Notes: generated from the sequence alone by a model not told the origin. A stretch of DNA of 64,000 bases from an uncultured Mycoplasmatota bacterium (GCA_913062645.1 CAJXVW010000002.1:365433-429432), one strand, 5' to 3'; counted from the stretch's first letter, positions 9,819 to 18,035 are shown. A program made the numbers and translations.

Positions 9819-10802
9819 ATGATACAGACCATCAACAACATCTGCACGGAATACGGGTTCAGCGGTCAAGTTCTGCTGGCCAAAGGCGGCATGATTCTCT
9901 ATCATCGCGCCTATGGTCTCGCCGATCTCGACAAGGAGACGACCCTGACGGCCGCAAGCCGCCTGCGACTCGCCTCAATCTCGAAACAGATCACGGCCGG
10001 TGCCATCCTGCGTCTCGTGCAAGAAGAGAAACTGTCGCTCGACGATACACTCACGCGGTTCTTTCCCGATGTTCCGGCGGTTGCCGATGTCACCATTCAT
10101 CATCTGCTCTCGAATACCTCCGGTCTGGCTGATTTCCCAATCGAAGGGGATTATTCGTCCTACTTCGCATCTGGTGACTACCGCACATTCATCGAGAACG
10201 TCATTCTGTCCCAACCGCTGAAGTTCACGCCGGGTGAGAAGTTCGAGTACAATGGATCCAGCTATGTCATTCTCACCCACATCATCGAAGACATCAGTGG
10301 GCTGTCCTTTCCCGAGTATTTGAACCAAACCATCTTCGAACCGCTCGAGATGTTCGATAGCGGTTTTCTGATGCCCGGTGCGGACATCGACAATCTCGCC
10401 TGCGCCTACAATCCCAGCGACGACGGTCTCACGGTGGCCCCAGAGATCGACATGCGCATCGCCGGTGGCGGTGGCGCGCTGTACGGCAACGCGATGGATC
10501 TGTTCCGCTGGAACACCGCTCTCCATCAGAAATCCTTCTTGAGCGACGAGCTGTATCAGAACATGACAACTCCACAAGTCGCCCTCACCGAAGACACCAA
10601 GTATGGCTACGGGTTCTTCCTTCAGGAGTCCGGTGACGACATCCTCTGCTATCACCCTGGTGGCGGACCGGGCGTCCGCACCATCAACGTCGTCTATTTG
10701 AAATCCGGATACCAGCTGGTGCTGCTCTCCAACGTCAACGACAAGGACGTGTTCCACGCCGTCCAGAACACCTTGCTGCATCTCATCCAAGAAAAACTAT
10801 GA
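9819..10802 (+). CDS. Serine hydrolase of the beta-lactamase / penicillin-binding-protein-like (class C fold) family
   Basis: Residues about 10-320 form the beta-lactamase domain of the large AmpC/DD-peptidase-like family. The nucleophile motif is S-I-S-K in L-A-S-I-S-K-Q; the second motif is a Tyr in F-E-Y-N-G-S-S-Y, with N directly after Y rather than two positions later; the third is H-P-G-G near residue 285. No signal peptide is seen, so the enzyme is probably cytoplasmic. These proteins are more often esterases or peptidases than antibiotic-resistance enzymes. Start chosen at an ATG preceded by GGAAAGGAG. Confidence 0.88.
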   Translation: MIQTINNICTEYGFSGQVLLAKGGMILYHRAYGLADLDKETTLTAASRLRLASISKQITAGAILRLVQEEKLSLDDTLTRFFPDVPAVADVTIHHLLSNTSGLADFPIEGDYSSYFASGDYRTFIENVILSQPLKFTPGEKFEYNGSSYVILTHIIEDISGLSFPEYLNQTIFEPLEMFDSGFLMPGADIDNLACAYNPSDDGLTVAPEIDMRIAGGGGALYGNAMDLFRWNTALHQKSFLSDELYQNMTTPQVALTEDTKYGYGFFLQESGDDILCYHPGGGPGVRTINVVYLKSGYQLVLLSNVNDKDVFHAVQNTLLHLIQEKL

Positions 10803-10832
10803 CGACCGAACGACCCCGTTCGGTCGTTTTTT
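10802..10832 (+). terminator. Terminator of the serine hydrolase gene
   Basis: Stem ACGACCGAACG / CGTTCGGTCGT with a 4-base loop followed by a run of T. It starts at the stop codon. Confidence 0.88.
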
Positions 10833-10845
10833 CTAAACAAGTCCG

Positions 10846-10861
10846 ATGTAAGCGCATCTAA
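10846..10861 (+). promoter_or_regulatory. cre-like CcpA operator candidate
   Basis: The 16 bases from 10846 match the catabolite-responsive element consensus WTGNAANCGNWNNCWW at all but one fixed position. It lies about 70 bases before the start of the AhpD-like gene. No CcpA gene is in the window, so the regulator is inferred. Confidence 0.35.
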
Positions 10862-10906
10862 TTAGAAATGGTTTCATATTGGAACTATATGGATCGAAAA
10901 TGTGAT

Positions 10907-10930
10907 ATGGTATCAATGAGGTGATACCAT
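10907..10930 (+). promoter_or_regulatory. Inverted repeat covering the ribosome site of the AhpD-like gene
   Basis: Perfect arms ATGGTATC and GATACCAT with 8 bases between them enclose the AGGTG ribosome site and reach the ATG. It could be an operator or an mRNA hairpin that limits translation. Confidence 0.45.
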
Positions 10931-11543
10931 GACACAACATTCATCGCGCGTATTTCGCATCAAGGAACAACTCCGCCACATCCATCGTGCCGCCAAGGCA
11001 TTCGTGCTCCTGCGGACATCACGCAAAACGAAGCTCATGAACAAAGCTCTCAAGGAACGCATCATGCTGGCCGTGACCCAGGTCAACGGCTGTGCGATGT
11101 GCTCGTTCGTGCATAGTCGCATCGCCCTGGACAGCGGCATGGACCGCGAGCAGATCAAGGAGCTCCTGGCCGGTGATTTCTCCAATGTCCCGACCGACGA
11201 AGCGGTCGCCGTATTGTTCGGACAACACTTCGCCGACAGCCGCGAAACTCCCTCCGAAGAAGCAACCAGACGATTGGTTCGCGAGTATGGGTTCCAAAAA
11301 GCGGAACTGATCATCGCCGCTTGCAACATGATCACGATGACCAACGGCATGGGAACGTCGATGGACTATCTGTATCAACGACTTCGCTTCCGTCGGAACC
11401 ACGCATCGAATCTGTTGCTCGAAGTCTTCAACCCAGCGTTGACGATGCTGCTCTTCCCGGTTCTGACAATATGGTTCCGCATTGCCAAAATCTTTACAGA
11501 TGTACATCTGTTGCAGCCTCGATTCGAGCTTGCAAACGACTGA
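10929..11543 (+). CDS. Carboxymuconolactone decarboxylase (AhpD-like) family protein with C-terminal extension
   Basis: Residues about 40-150 form a CMD/AhpD helical domain with the redox pair C-A-M-C followed by S-F-V-H, the usual C-x-x-C-x-x-x-H active site of alkylhydroperoxidase-like proteins. The C-terminal about 45 residues add a hydrophobic segment (L-T-M-L-L-F-P-V-L-T-I-W) that could touch the membrane. A disulfide-reductase or peroxidase-partner role is inferred from the family; the natural substrate is unknown. Confidence 0.85.
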   Translation: MTQHSSRVFRIKEQLRHIHRAAKAFVLLRTSRKTKLMNKALKERIMLAVTQVNGCAMCSFVHSRIALDSGMDREQIKELLAGDFSNVPTDEAVAVLFGQHFADSRETPSEEATRRLVREYGFQKAELIIAACNMITMTNGMGTSMDYLYQRLRFRRNHASNLLLEVFNPALTMLLFPVLTIWFRIAKIFTDVHLLQPRFELAND

Positions 11544-11570
11544 AAAGCAAGGACATTCCTTGCTTTTTTT
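11543..11570 (+). terminator. Terminator of the AhpD-like gene
   Basis: Stem AAAAGCAAGGA / TCCTTGCTTTT with a 3-base loop, then T residues; it begins at the last base of the stop codon. Confidence 0.88.
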
Positions 11571-11619
11571 ATGCAAACTCTTACATCAAGATTTGCAAAC
11601 AGTTTCATGAGAATTTCCG

Positions 11620-11647
11620 TTTACTTTCGCGCTCATAGGTGTATACT
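11620..11647 (+). promoter_or_regulatory. Promoter of the 42-residue ORF
   Basis: TTTACT and TATACT spaced by 16 bases, about 45 bases before the start codon. Confidence 0.55.
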
Positions 11648-11694
11648 GAAGGTGCTTTTCAATGAAAGGCAATCTGCGAAAGGAGGACTTTAGG

Positions 11695-11823
11695 ATGAAC
11701 CCGTATGATTACGATAGTTTTTACAAACAGACACCGTATGTGGATGCGTATACCCAGTCCATGAAAGATGTCAACCGCATCATCAGTTCGATGCTCGACA
11801 TGATCACTAAAGTGTTCCGCTGA
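11695..11823 (+). CDS. Small hypothetical protein, 42 residues
   Basis: Too short for most gene finders but well supported: it has its own promoter-like sequence, a strong AAAGGAGG ribosome site 8 bases before ATG, and a terminator after its stop. The sequence begins MNPYDYDSFYKQTPY, rich in tyrosine, and ends in an amphipathic helix (I-I-S-S-M-L-D-M-I-T-K-V-F). No family is recognised and no signal peptide is seen. Confidence 0.65.
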   Translation: MNPYDYDSFYKQTPYVDAYTQSMKDVNRIISSMLDMITKVFR

Positions 11824-11849
11824 TGCATCAAACGGAACCCGAACGATAG

Positions 11850-11896
11850 CCGCACCTGTCAATCAGCTCAATTAGCAGGTGCGGTTTGTATTTTTC
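11850..11896 (+). terminator. Terminator of the 42-residue ORF
   Basis: Stem CCGCACCTG / CAGGTGCGG with a 17-base loop and a T-rich tail. Confidence 0.75.
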
Positions 11897-11897
11897 A

Positions 11898-11926
11898 TTG
11901 CATTCGGCAGGTTCTCTCGATATAAT
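11898..11926 (+). promoter_or_regulatory. Promoter of the P-loop kinase-like gene
   Basis: TTGCAT and TATAAT with 17-base spacing, overlapping the tail of the preceding terminator. Confidence 0.65.
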
Positions 11927-11963
11927 GAAACTGATGTCAACACGACGGAAAGGGGAGATTCTC

Positions 11964-12779
11964 ATGGCTCGCATCATCTTCATCGAAGGATTGCCGGGGA
12001 GCGGCAAGACAACCTTTGCCAAGCGTCTCAGCGAGGACTTGAAAGGCGATGTTCGTTTGTTCATCGAAGGCGATCTGCATCCGATCGACCTCGCTTGGTG
12101 CAGTTATACCGACGATACCACCTATCATCGTCTGCTTGAGCGGTTCCCCGAACAAGCCGCACAAATCCAATCGCACAGTCGCTTTGAAGACGGCCACTGG
12201 ATCACTGCCTACACGCAGGTACGGCCTGCCCCAAAACGCTTCTATGACGCGTTCGAAATGCATGAAGTCTACCGTTACCAAGATCTCGAACCATTTCACA
12301 AGATTCACGTTGCACGGTATCAAACATTCGCCGAGACGGCCGATGCGGCGACATACATTTTCGAATGCGTATTGCTTCAGAATCACATCAACGAACTGAT
12401 TCTCAAGCATGATCTCAGCCAATCGGCGATGATCGCATATTTTCAGGCACTACTCGAACCCTTGCGACAACACGACATTCAGTTGATCCACTTGGTTCAA
12501 AGTGATGTGGAAACCACGCTCAGACGTGTTGTCGAAGAACGACGCAGTGACAATCCGGAATGGCCGGACTGGATCGATCTGGTTGTCGCTTACATCGAAC
12601 GCCTGCCTCATGCGAAGCCCAAGGGCTATCTCGGAACCGATGGCGCGTTGCGCTACTTCAAGGATCGTCAAGCCACCGAACAAGCCCTTCTTCCCAAGCT
12701 GGACATACCGTACAAGACCATAGTTGTAAACGACGATTATGACCCCGCGTACGAACGTCTCCTGGATCATTTGAGATAA
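11964..12779 (+). CDS. P-loop NTPase, kinase-like, unknown substrate
   Basis: The protein starts MARIIFIEGLPGSGKTT; the Walker A motif G-L-P-G-S-G-K-T-T is at residues 9-17. The rest (271 residues in total) is helical, with an F-E-C-V-L-L-Q-N segment that resembles the second strand region of small-molecule kinases, and an R-R-V-V-E-E-R-R lid-like arginine stretch. An upstream in-frame extension exists but lacks a ribosome site, while this ATG has GGGGAG. Nucleoside or sugar kinase, or an antibiotic-modifying phosphotransferase, are all possible. Confidence 0.75.
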   Translation: MARIIFIEGLPGSGKTTFAKRLSEDLKGDVRLFIEGDLHPIDLAWCSYTDDTTYHRLLERFPEQAAQIQSHSRFEDGHWITAYTQVRPAPKRFYDAFEMHEVYRYQDLEPFHKIHVARYQTFAETADAATYIFECVLLQNHINELILKHDLSQSAMIAYFQALLEPLRQHDIQLIHLVQSDVETTLRRVVEERRSDNPEWPDWIDLVVAYIERLPHAKPKGYLGTDGALRYFKDRQATEQALLPKLDIPYKTIVVNDDYDPAYERLLDHLR

Positions 12780-12803
12780 GAATGCCGACGGGCATTCTTT
12801 TTC
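12778..12803 (+). terminator. Terminator of the P-loop kinase-like gene
   Basis: Stem AAGAATGCC / GGCATTCTT with a 4-base loop followed by T residues. Confidence 0.85.
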
Positions 12804-12889
12804 ATTTTTCCTATCATTTGCGGAACATTCGTCCTATAATGAAGGTGCAAGGAACGTATTGTTTGTCTTCGATCGAAGGAGGTTAACCG

Positions 12890-13873
12890 ATGAAACCGAC
12901 TCATTTGGTTTTGGTTGACAACGACGAATACAACATCGCCGTGTTGGACGGCATCGCCCGTAAGATGAATCTCGATTTGACGGTCATCAACAGTCGCGAC
13001 GACTGCGACCCGAAGATGCGGGCAAACGACATCGACATCATCATTCTGAACATCAAACTGATGAGCGAGGAATGCAACGAGATCATCCGCACCATTCAGG
13101 ATGGCAGGACGAAACCGATCCTGCCGATGATCATCCTGACACCCACCAATCGCGTGTCCGAAGCGATCCGCACCTACGGCATCTATACGATCGATGTCGT
13201 CTATGAGCCAGTGAAAACGGAGATTCTCCAGTTGAAGCTGCGCATGCTGCTCGACCTGATTGCCGCCGAGCATCGCCTCGCCGAACAGGTGCGTCAATTG
13301 CAGTCGCTCGATGAACTGAACAAGAAGATGCGCCGCAAGATTCAGGAGATCGCCTTGTTCGACGACCTCACCGGCATTCCCAACCGCCGTCATCTCAATC
13401 AGGAACTGCACAAATACTGTCGCCACGCTCACCGCGACAAGGAACCACTGTCGGTTCTAATGGTCGACCTCGACAATTTCAAGGGATTCAACGATTATCA
13501 CGGTCACATCGCCGGCGACCACGCCCTCACGGATGTCGCCCGGACGATCGTATCGTGTTGTCGTCGCCCACTCGATTTCGTCGGACGCTATGGCGGCGAG
13601 GAATTCCTCGTGCTTTTGCCCAAAACAGACCACAACGGGGCGATGGAGATCGCCAAGGCGATTCTGGAAGGGGTGTGGAAGATGGGCATCCCTCACTGTC
13701 CGAAGTGTGGATTCCAATATCTGAGCGTCTCAATCGGACTTGTAACAAACGTACCAAGCACTTCCTTACAGTCCGAACAACTGATCGATTGGGCCGATCA
13801 GGCGATGTACGAGGCGAAACGAAACGGACGAAATCAGATACATACGTATCAAAATGCCGACAACTCTTTGTAG
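12890..13873 (+). CDS. Diguanylate cyclase with degenerate receiver domain
   Basis: Residues 1-120 have the receiver fold with an acidic pair D10/D12, but the phosphate-accepting aspartate position is Asn54 (I-I-I-L-N-I-K) and the conserved Lys-Pro lysine is replaced by Glu106 (Y-E-P). A coiled-coil linker follows (about 125-155). Residues 156-320 form a GGDEF domain: G-G-E-E-F at 235-239 is an active-site signature, and R226-P-L-D229, five residues upstream, is a product-inhibition I-site. A C-P-K-C pair sits in a late loop. It should make cyclic di-GMP, controlled by something other than aspartyl phosphorylation. Confidence 0.92.
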   Translation: MKPTHLVLVDNDEYNIAVLDGIARKMNLDLTVINSRDDCDPKMRANDIDIIILNIKLMSEECNEIIRTIQDGRTKPILPMIILTPTNRVSEAIRTYGIYTIDVVYEPVKTEILQLKLRMLLDLIAAEHRLAEQVRQLQSLDELNKKMRRKIQEIALFDDLTGIPNRRHLNQELHKYCRHAHRDKEPLSVLMVDLDNFKGFNDYHGHIAGDHALTDVARTIVSCCRRPLDFVGRYGGEEFLVLLPKTDHNGAMEIAKAILEGVWKMGIPHCPKCGFQYLSVSIGLVTNVPSTSLQSEQLIDWADQAMYEAKRNGRNQIHTYQNADNSL

Positions 13874-13889
13874 TTGCGGCATTTTTTTG
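13851..13889 (+). terminator. Terminator overlapping the end of the diguanylate cyclase gene
   Basis: AATGCCG-A-CAACT pairs with AGTTG-CGGCATT (one bulged A), followed by seven T. The stop codon is in the loop. Confidence 0.8.
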
Positions 13890-13895
13890 TATAAT
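13867..13895 (+). promoter_or_regulatory. Promoter of the DUF1295 gene
   Basis: TTTGTA and TATAAT with 17-base spacing; it overlaps the terminator of the previous gene. Confidence 0.55.
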
Positions 13896-13922
13896 GGTGA
13901 TATCATTGTTTCGGAGGTTGCC

Positions 13923-14780
13923 ATGAACAAGAAGAAATCGATATACCTTACCATTGCCGCCTATGTGCTGACGCTCGCCGTCGGCTTCGGCGTCTATCTG
14001 CTCGCACGAGATCGATTCGACGTGCTGTATGCGACACTGATCGCCGACGTCGCCATGACGCTCGTCATTTTCGCCTTCAGCATCTACTTCGACAACTCCA
14101 GTCTCTACGACCCGTACTGGAGCGTCATTCCGATCTTCATCGTGCTGTTGTGGATGATCGAACTGAACAACACCGGATTCCTTGCCGCGCTGATGTTCGT
14201 CGGTGTGTTGATCTGGGGATTGCGACTGACCTTGAACTGGTATCTCAACTTCACGGGTTTTCATCATGAGGATTTCCGTTACGTCGATTTTCGTAACACG
14301 TTCAAGAAATGGTACTGGTTGATCAGTTTGCTCGGGATCCACATGTTCCCGACCCTGATCGTCTTCGTATCGCTCTATCCGATCTACTACGTGCTGGATG
14401 GCAAGGTCCTGTTCGAGACCTTCGTGTTGTTCGGTACCTTGATCATGATTGGCGGTGCGTGGATCAGTTTCGTGGCCGACAATCAGCTTAGACTGCACAA
14501 ATCGAATGCCCCCGGTGAGGCGATTAAGACCGGTCTGTGGCGGTATTCACGACATCCCAACTACTTCGGGGAAGTGCTGTTCTGGTTCGGTGTGTATGTC
14601 GCCAGTCTGAGTGCTGGCGTCAGTCCGTATCCGGCCATCGGTATCCTCGGCATGCTGGCGTTGTTCAACTTCTACAGCGTACCGAAAATGGAACAGAAAC
14701 TGCTAAACAACAAATCCGATTACCAACTCGTCATCGACACCGTCCCCCGATTCTTCCTGCGCAAACCAAAAGCGGACTGA
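13923..14780 (+). CDS. DUF1295 family membrane protein (steroid 5-alpha-reductase / isoprenylcysteine methyltransferase fold)
   Basis: A 285-residue protein with about seven hydrophobic segments. The signature G-L-W-R-Y-S-R-H-P-N-Y-F-G-E near residue 200, shared by the DUF1295 and ICMT-like families, is intact. Members are NADPH- or SAM-linked membrane enzymes; the substrate here is unknown. The start follows TCGGAGG at the right spacing; upstream codons in frame belong to the preceding terminator. Confidence 0.88.
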   Translation: MNKKKSIYLTIAAYVLTLAVGFGVYLLARDRFDVLYATLIADVAMTLVIFAFSIYFDNSSLYDPYWSVIPIFIVLLWMIELNNTGFLAALMFVGVLIWGLRLTLNWYLNFTGFHHEDFRYVDFRNTFKKWYWLISLLGIHMFPTLIVFVSLYPIYYVLDGKVLFETFVLFGTLIMIGGAWISFVADNQLRLHKSNAPGEAIKTGLWRYSRHPNYFGEVLFWFGVYVASLSAGVSPYPAIGILGMLALFNFYSVPKMEQKLLNNKSDYQLVIDTVPRFFLRKPKAD

Positions 14781-14803
14781 CATGCAGTCCGCTTTTCTTT
14801 TTT
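14768..14803 (+). terminator. Terminator of the DUF1295 gene
   Basis: Stem AAAAGCGGACTG / CAGTCCGCTTTT with a 5-base loop followed by T residues. The opposite gene ends at 14802, so the same hairpin may serve both strands, though its tail on the minus strand is weaker. Confidence 0.85.
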
Positions 14804-15779
14804 ACCGTTTGTAGTCGACGTTCGACAAATCGATTTCGAAGCGACAGAGCAAATCACCGTCAAGCGGTGTTTCAAGCAGCTTGACGTCCAGTTCCTGACC
14901 AAGGATCGTCTCGAACGGGAACTTGGCGAATCCACCGCTGCAGTAGCACCATTCCTTGGGGATGTCTTCCTTGCCGTCGAGGATGTTTTCCCGTACGAAG
15001 CTGCAGTGACAGGCATAATATCGTTTCCACGTGTCATCTTCGGCGCGCAGGAAACGATTGATGTCGTAGGGAATCTTGGTGATGTAGAGCTTGTCGTTCT
15101 CAATGACACCGGACAAGATTTCCGGATTGGCGCGGACGAATTCGATCACGTCGGGCGTGATCACCTGTTCGAACCAAATTCGATTCTCGTCGTAATACTC
15201 CTGCAGTTCGGCGACCTTGCGGATATGGCGATAGCGCAGGTACTCGGCGAACGAGTCGGATTGTTCGTAGAACTCCTTCTCCTTTTCAAACGACGATTCG
15301 GGAATGCGGTGGTTGTTGCCGGCAAGGATCTTGTTGCACGAGGTTTCGGACAATTTACTCCGCATCACGTCCATGAACTTCTTCGCATACCGTGGCAGAT
15401 CGGTCGAATCGGTGCCGAACGGTGGCAATTCAAGGTCCTTGACGACATCTTCCTTGAGTTCTTCTGATTCGTACATCGCAATGCGGTCGACGATGTGTTC
15501 GAGCACCCCCAGCGAGTTGAAGTACTTGGTCATCTGGATGTAATGTTCCTTCATGTCGACATAGTAATAATACCGCGCAATGTGGATGACATTGTTGTAA
15601 CGGTTGCTTTTGGTGGCGATGAGATGTTCCATGTAGTCGCGAATGTTGTCGATGGTGGTTTGTTCGATGTCTTTGTCGATGTATTCCTCGAACGCGAGAA
15701 TCGTGTTCATCGACAACTGAATCGCTTCGTCTTCTTCGTTGAACCGCTTGTAACGATCCATAAACAGCTTCTGGTTCAT
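14802..15779 (-). CDS. Conserved hypothetical protein with C-terminal cysteine-rich V4R-like region
   Basis: 325 residues. The N-terminal about 200 residues are helical with many Tyr and charged residues; the C-terminal about 110 residues contain Y-A-C-H-C-S, then W-C-Y-C-S-G-G, then a strand ending G-D-L-L-C-R-F. This cysteine arrangement resembles the DUF6144 / 4-vinyl-reductase-like domains that may bind a metal or small ligand. Assignment is by pattern only. It converges with the DUF1295 gene and starts after AGGAGGG. Confidence 0.6.
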   Translation of the reverse strand: MNQKLFMDRYKRFNEEDEAIQLSMNTILAFEEYIDKDIEQTTIDNIRDYMEHLIATKSNRYNNVIHIARYYYYVDMKEHYIQMTKYFNSLGVLEHIVDRIAMYESEELKEDVVKDLELPPFGTDSTDLPRYAKKFMDVMRSKLSETSCNKILAGNNHRIPESSFEKEKEFYEQSDSFAEYLRYRHIRKVAELQEYYDENRIWFEQVITPDVIEFVRANPEILSGVIENDKLYITKIPYDINRFLRAEDDTWKRYYACHCSFVRENILDGKEDIPKEWCYCSGGFAKFPFETILGQELDVKLLETPLDGDLLCRFEIDLSNVDYKR

Positions 15780-15903
15780 GGCATCCCTCCTATCTGTCTA
15801 CATTATAACAAATTCCAAACAGCAAGGAAATAGACAACCCGCAAAAACCTGTCACGATAAAAGGTTCTATGATATAATGGGACCAGCCCAGGGAGGTGAC
15901 GCC

Positions 15904-16287
15904 ATGCGCGCCAACATCAAACTCACACCCATCCTGCCGATCGTGTTCGTCGCCGTGACGGTATTGTTTCTGCTTGGCGGCCTCGATCCCCTCGATTACG
16001 TGATGATTCTCGGCACGATCGTCATTCTCGCCTATTTCCTGCTCGGGTACTTCCGACGCAAGGATGCGTTGGTCATCGAAGATTCGTCGATCACCATCAA
16101 GACCCCCTTCTTCCAACGCCAGTACACATTCTCCGAACTGAGCGACCTCACCCTTCATACCAAAAGTGGAAAGGTCATCAAGGCGACCCACGACGACCGT
16201 CAAATCAACCTCATCAACGACATCTACGATGTTCCCATCGAAACCATCTACAACTATCTGATCGAACACATGGATCATCCAGAATAA
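15904..16287 (+). CDS. Small membrane protein with two transmembrane segments and a PH-like tail
   Basis: 127 residues. Two hydrophobic helices (about 9-27 and 32-50) form a hairpin; the rest is a short beta-rich segment (A-L-V-I-E-D-S-S-I-T-I-K-T-P-F-F) ending in a helix, as in bacterial PH-like membrane proteins. The ATG at 15904 follows GGGAGGTG; the longer upstream frame lacks a ribosome site. Function unknown. Confidence 0.7.
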   Translation: MRANIKLTPILPIVFVAVTVLFLLGGLDPLDYVMILGTIVILAYFLLGYFRRKDALVIEDSSITIKTPFFQRQYTFSELSDLTLHTKSGKVIKATHDDRQINLINDIYDVPIETIYNYLIEHMDHPE

Positions 16288-16288
16288 A

Positions 16289-16314
16289 AAAAGCGATTCC
16301 GCGGAATCGCTTTT
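16289..16314. terminator. Bidirectional terminator between converging genes
   Basis: A 26-base perfect palindrome with A-run on one side and T-run on the other, so it can stop transcription from both directions. It overlaps the end of the minus-strand gene by two bases. Confidence 0.88.
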
Positions 16315-17920
16315 ATGTTGCGTCGTTTGAGATGTCGCCCGTGAACCCCGGCAACGAATACGTGAACTCGCGGTAATCGGCGTAGCGCAGATTGCCGCCG
16401 ATGACAACCTCGGCGAGCACCGCCACAACATTGTCCCCCGGTTCGATGTCGAGTTCGATCACGAAATAGGTGCCGTCGCTGGGGAGGATGTCGGTGCGGT
16501 AAAACTGATCGTTGAGGAATATCGTATAGACGACAGTGTTTTCGTCGATCGTGCCGCGCAGGCGCAATTTGTTCTGAAACGCCGGCGGCAGGGAGGCATT
16601 GTAGCCGGCCGGCAGGGCGAACGTGTCATCGATCGAACTCCATACGATGTCGTCATCGACATAACTGAACCCGGACATGTAGTCGAGTTCCAACGACGGC
16701 ATCCGGAATTGTCCGATCGTTCCGTCGAGAACTCTGGCATACTGTTCGTCGAGATCGTCGAAGTCGACGAGGGCCGATAATCCGATGAAGAAGAACGTGT
16801 CATAATCGATCGTGCCGATCGCGTCAATTGTCGCCGCGTTGTCGCCGCTTTGGTAGATGCCGAACATATTGGCGTCGACGCCGTAGGGGATGTAACGCTC
16901 ATCATCCGCCGGGAAATTCGGGTCGGCGACATAGATGCGACCTTCTTCCACCTTGTAGACAAGGATCGCATGACCGCTGATGATGGTCGGACCGAAGTAG
17001 GAATAAATCCCGACGAGTTGCGGATCACCGGTCACGTACATGGCATATTTGAACGCGTAGTAGGTACGTGCGTCGTTCATGAACAGCGTGTCGACCATCG
17101 ATCGATAGGCGTCACTCGTGAAATCGATGGCACTTTGAATCACCGAGGCGTAGCGGATACCAACGGCGTCATCGTACCAGATGTCGGGTGTGCCGTTGTC
17201 AAAGCGTTCGTTCAAGGAGGGTTCGCCCTCGGTCGCATGACGAACGTAGTAGTAGGCGCTGGTGAGGGCCATGCCGGCGCAGTGGCCACCTGGCGCGAGC
17301 GCACTTCCATAGTTGGGGAACGACCAGTCGTCGACTCCCGGTTGATATCCGGTGTCGATGGCGTTGCCGTCGGTCGTCATCGCATGAAGCTCGGCGAGGG
17401 AAATCTTACTGACGAACAGCGACGTGTAATAGCGACTTTGGATGATCAGACGACGATCGGTGAGACCGATCATCGGGATTGCTTCCAAGTCACCGGAATC
17501 TTCATCATAGAAGAACGCCATCGCGAACTCCGTGTCGGTGTCGATGTCGATCGGAATCGACATCACCAGCGACTGATCGGAGTAGCCGGAGGGATGTTCG
17601 ATGGTGATCAGCGGGGTGATGGGTGAGACGATGTCGCCGATCGCATCGCGATCCAGTGGCTGAGAGCGTATGACGATCTCGGCTTCACGGGTAAAGGCAT
17701 TTTCGGGGATGGTGAGTTCGAGGCCATCGAGCACGCTGTTGGCATCCACTTCTAAAACGGTGCCGCTGCGGGGTACGACCGCTTGCAAGACGATGTCGTT
17801 GTAGACGATCAAAGAACCGAAAACGATGACAAGCAACGTCAGGATCGTCAGTCCCAGTCCGCCCAAAAGAATCGCCGTGCGGCGTTCCTGCGAAGACCAT
17901 TTCTTCCAGCGTTCGAGCAT
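16313..17920 (-). CDS. Membrane-anchored papain-like (C39-like) cysteine protease, unknown substrate
   Basis: 535 residues. A single transmembrane helix at about 16-40 follows a positively charged start, so the rest is outside the cell. Residues about 50-170 form a beta-rich domain. Then come the expected papain-fold residues: Cys214 in G-G-H-C-A-G-M, His317 in S-G-H-A-I-L-V-Y and Asp333 in Y-V-A-D-P-N. A further beta-rich C-terminal part (about 390-535) could be an Ig-like or carbohydrate-binding domain. No ABC transporter is adjacent, unlike bacteriocin-type C39 peptidases. Biological role unknown. Confidence 0.75.
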   Translation of the reverse strand: MLERWKKWSSQERRTAILLGGLGLTILTLLVIVFGSLIVYNDIVLQAVVPRSGTVLEVDANSVLDGLELTIPENAFTREAEIVIRSQPLDRDAIGDIVSPITPLITIEHPSGYSDQSLVMSIPIDIDTDTEFAMAFFYDEDSGDLEAIPMIGLTDRRLIIQSRYYTSLFVSKISLAELHAMTTDGNAIDTGYQPGVDDWSFPNYGSALAPGGHCAGMALTSAYYYVRHATEGEPSLNERFDNGTPDIWYDDAVGIRYASVIQSAIDFTSDAYRSMVDTLFMNDARTYYAFKYAMYVTGDPQLVGIYSYFGPTIISGHAILVYKVEEGRIYVADPNFPADDERYIPYGVDANMFGIYQSGDNAATIDAIGTIDYDTFFFIGLSALVDFDDLDEQYARVLDGTIGQFRMPSLELDYMSGFSYVDDDIVWSSIDDTFALPAGYNASLPPAFQNKLRLRGTIDENTVVYTIFLNDQFYRTDILPSDGTYFVIELDIEPGDNVVAVLAEVVIGGNLRYADYREFTYSLPGFTGDISNDAT

Positions 17921-17974
17921 CTTCTACACCTCCCAACCGGTTGTGTTATAAACTAATTTTAATCGAGTTTCCCC

Positions 17975-18003
17975 TTACAGTCAAATGGAATAAGTGGTAT
18001 AAT
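17975..18003 (+). promoter_or_regulatory. Promoter of the PspC-domain gene
   Basis: TTACAG and TATAAT with 17-base spacing and an extended -10 TGG before TATAAT. Confidence 0.7.
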
Positions 18004-18035
18004 GATGTACGGACCATATGAAAGGATGATACCCC

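Noticed and set aside
9819-10802. Antibiotic-resistance beta-lactamase
   Set aside because: No signal peptide, and the motifs fit the broad serine hydrolase family rather than a true resistance enzyme.
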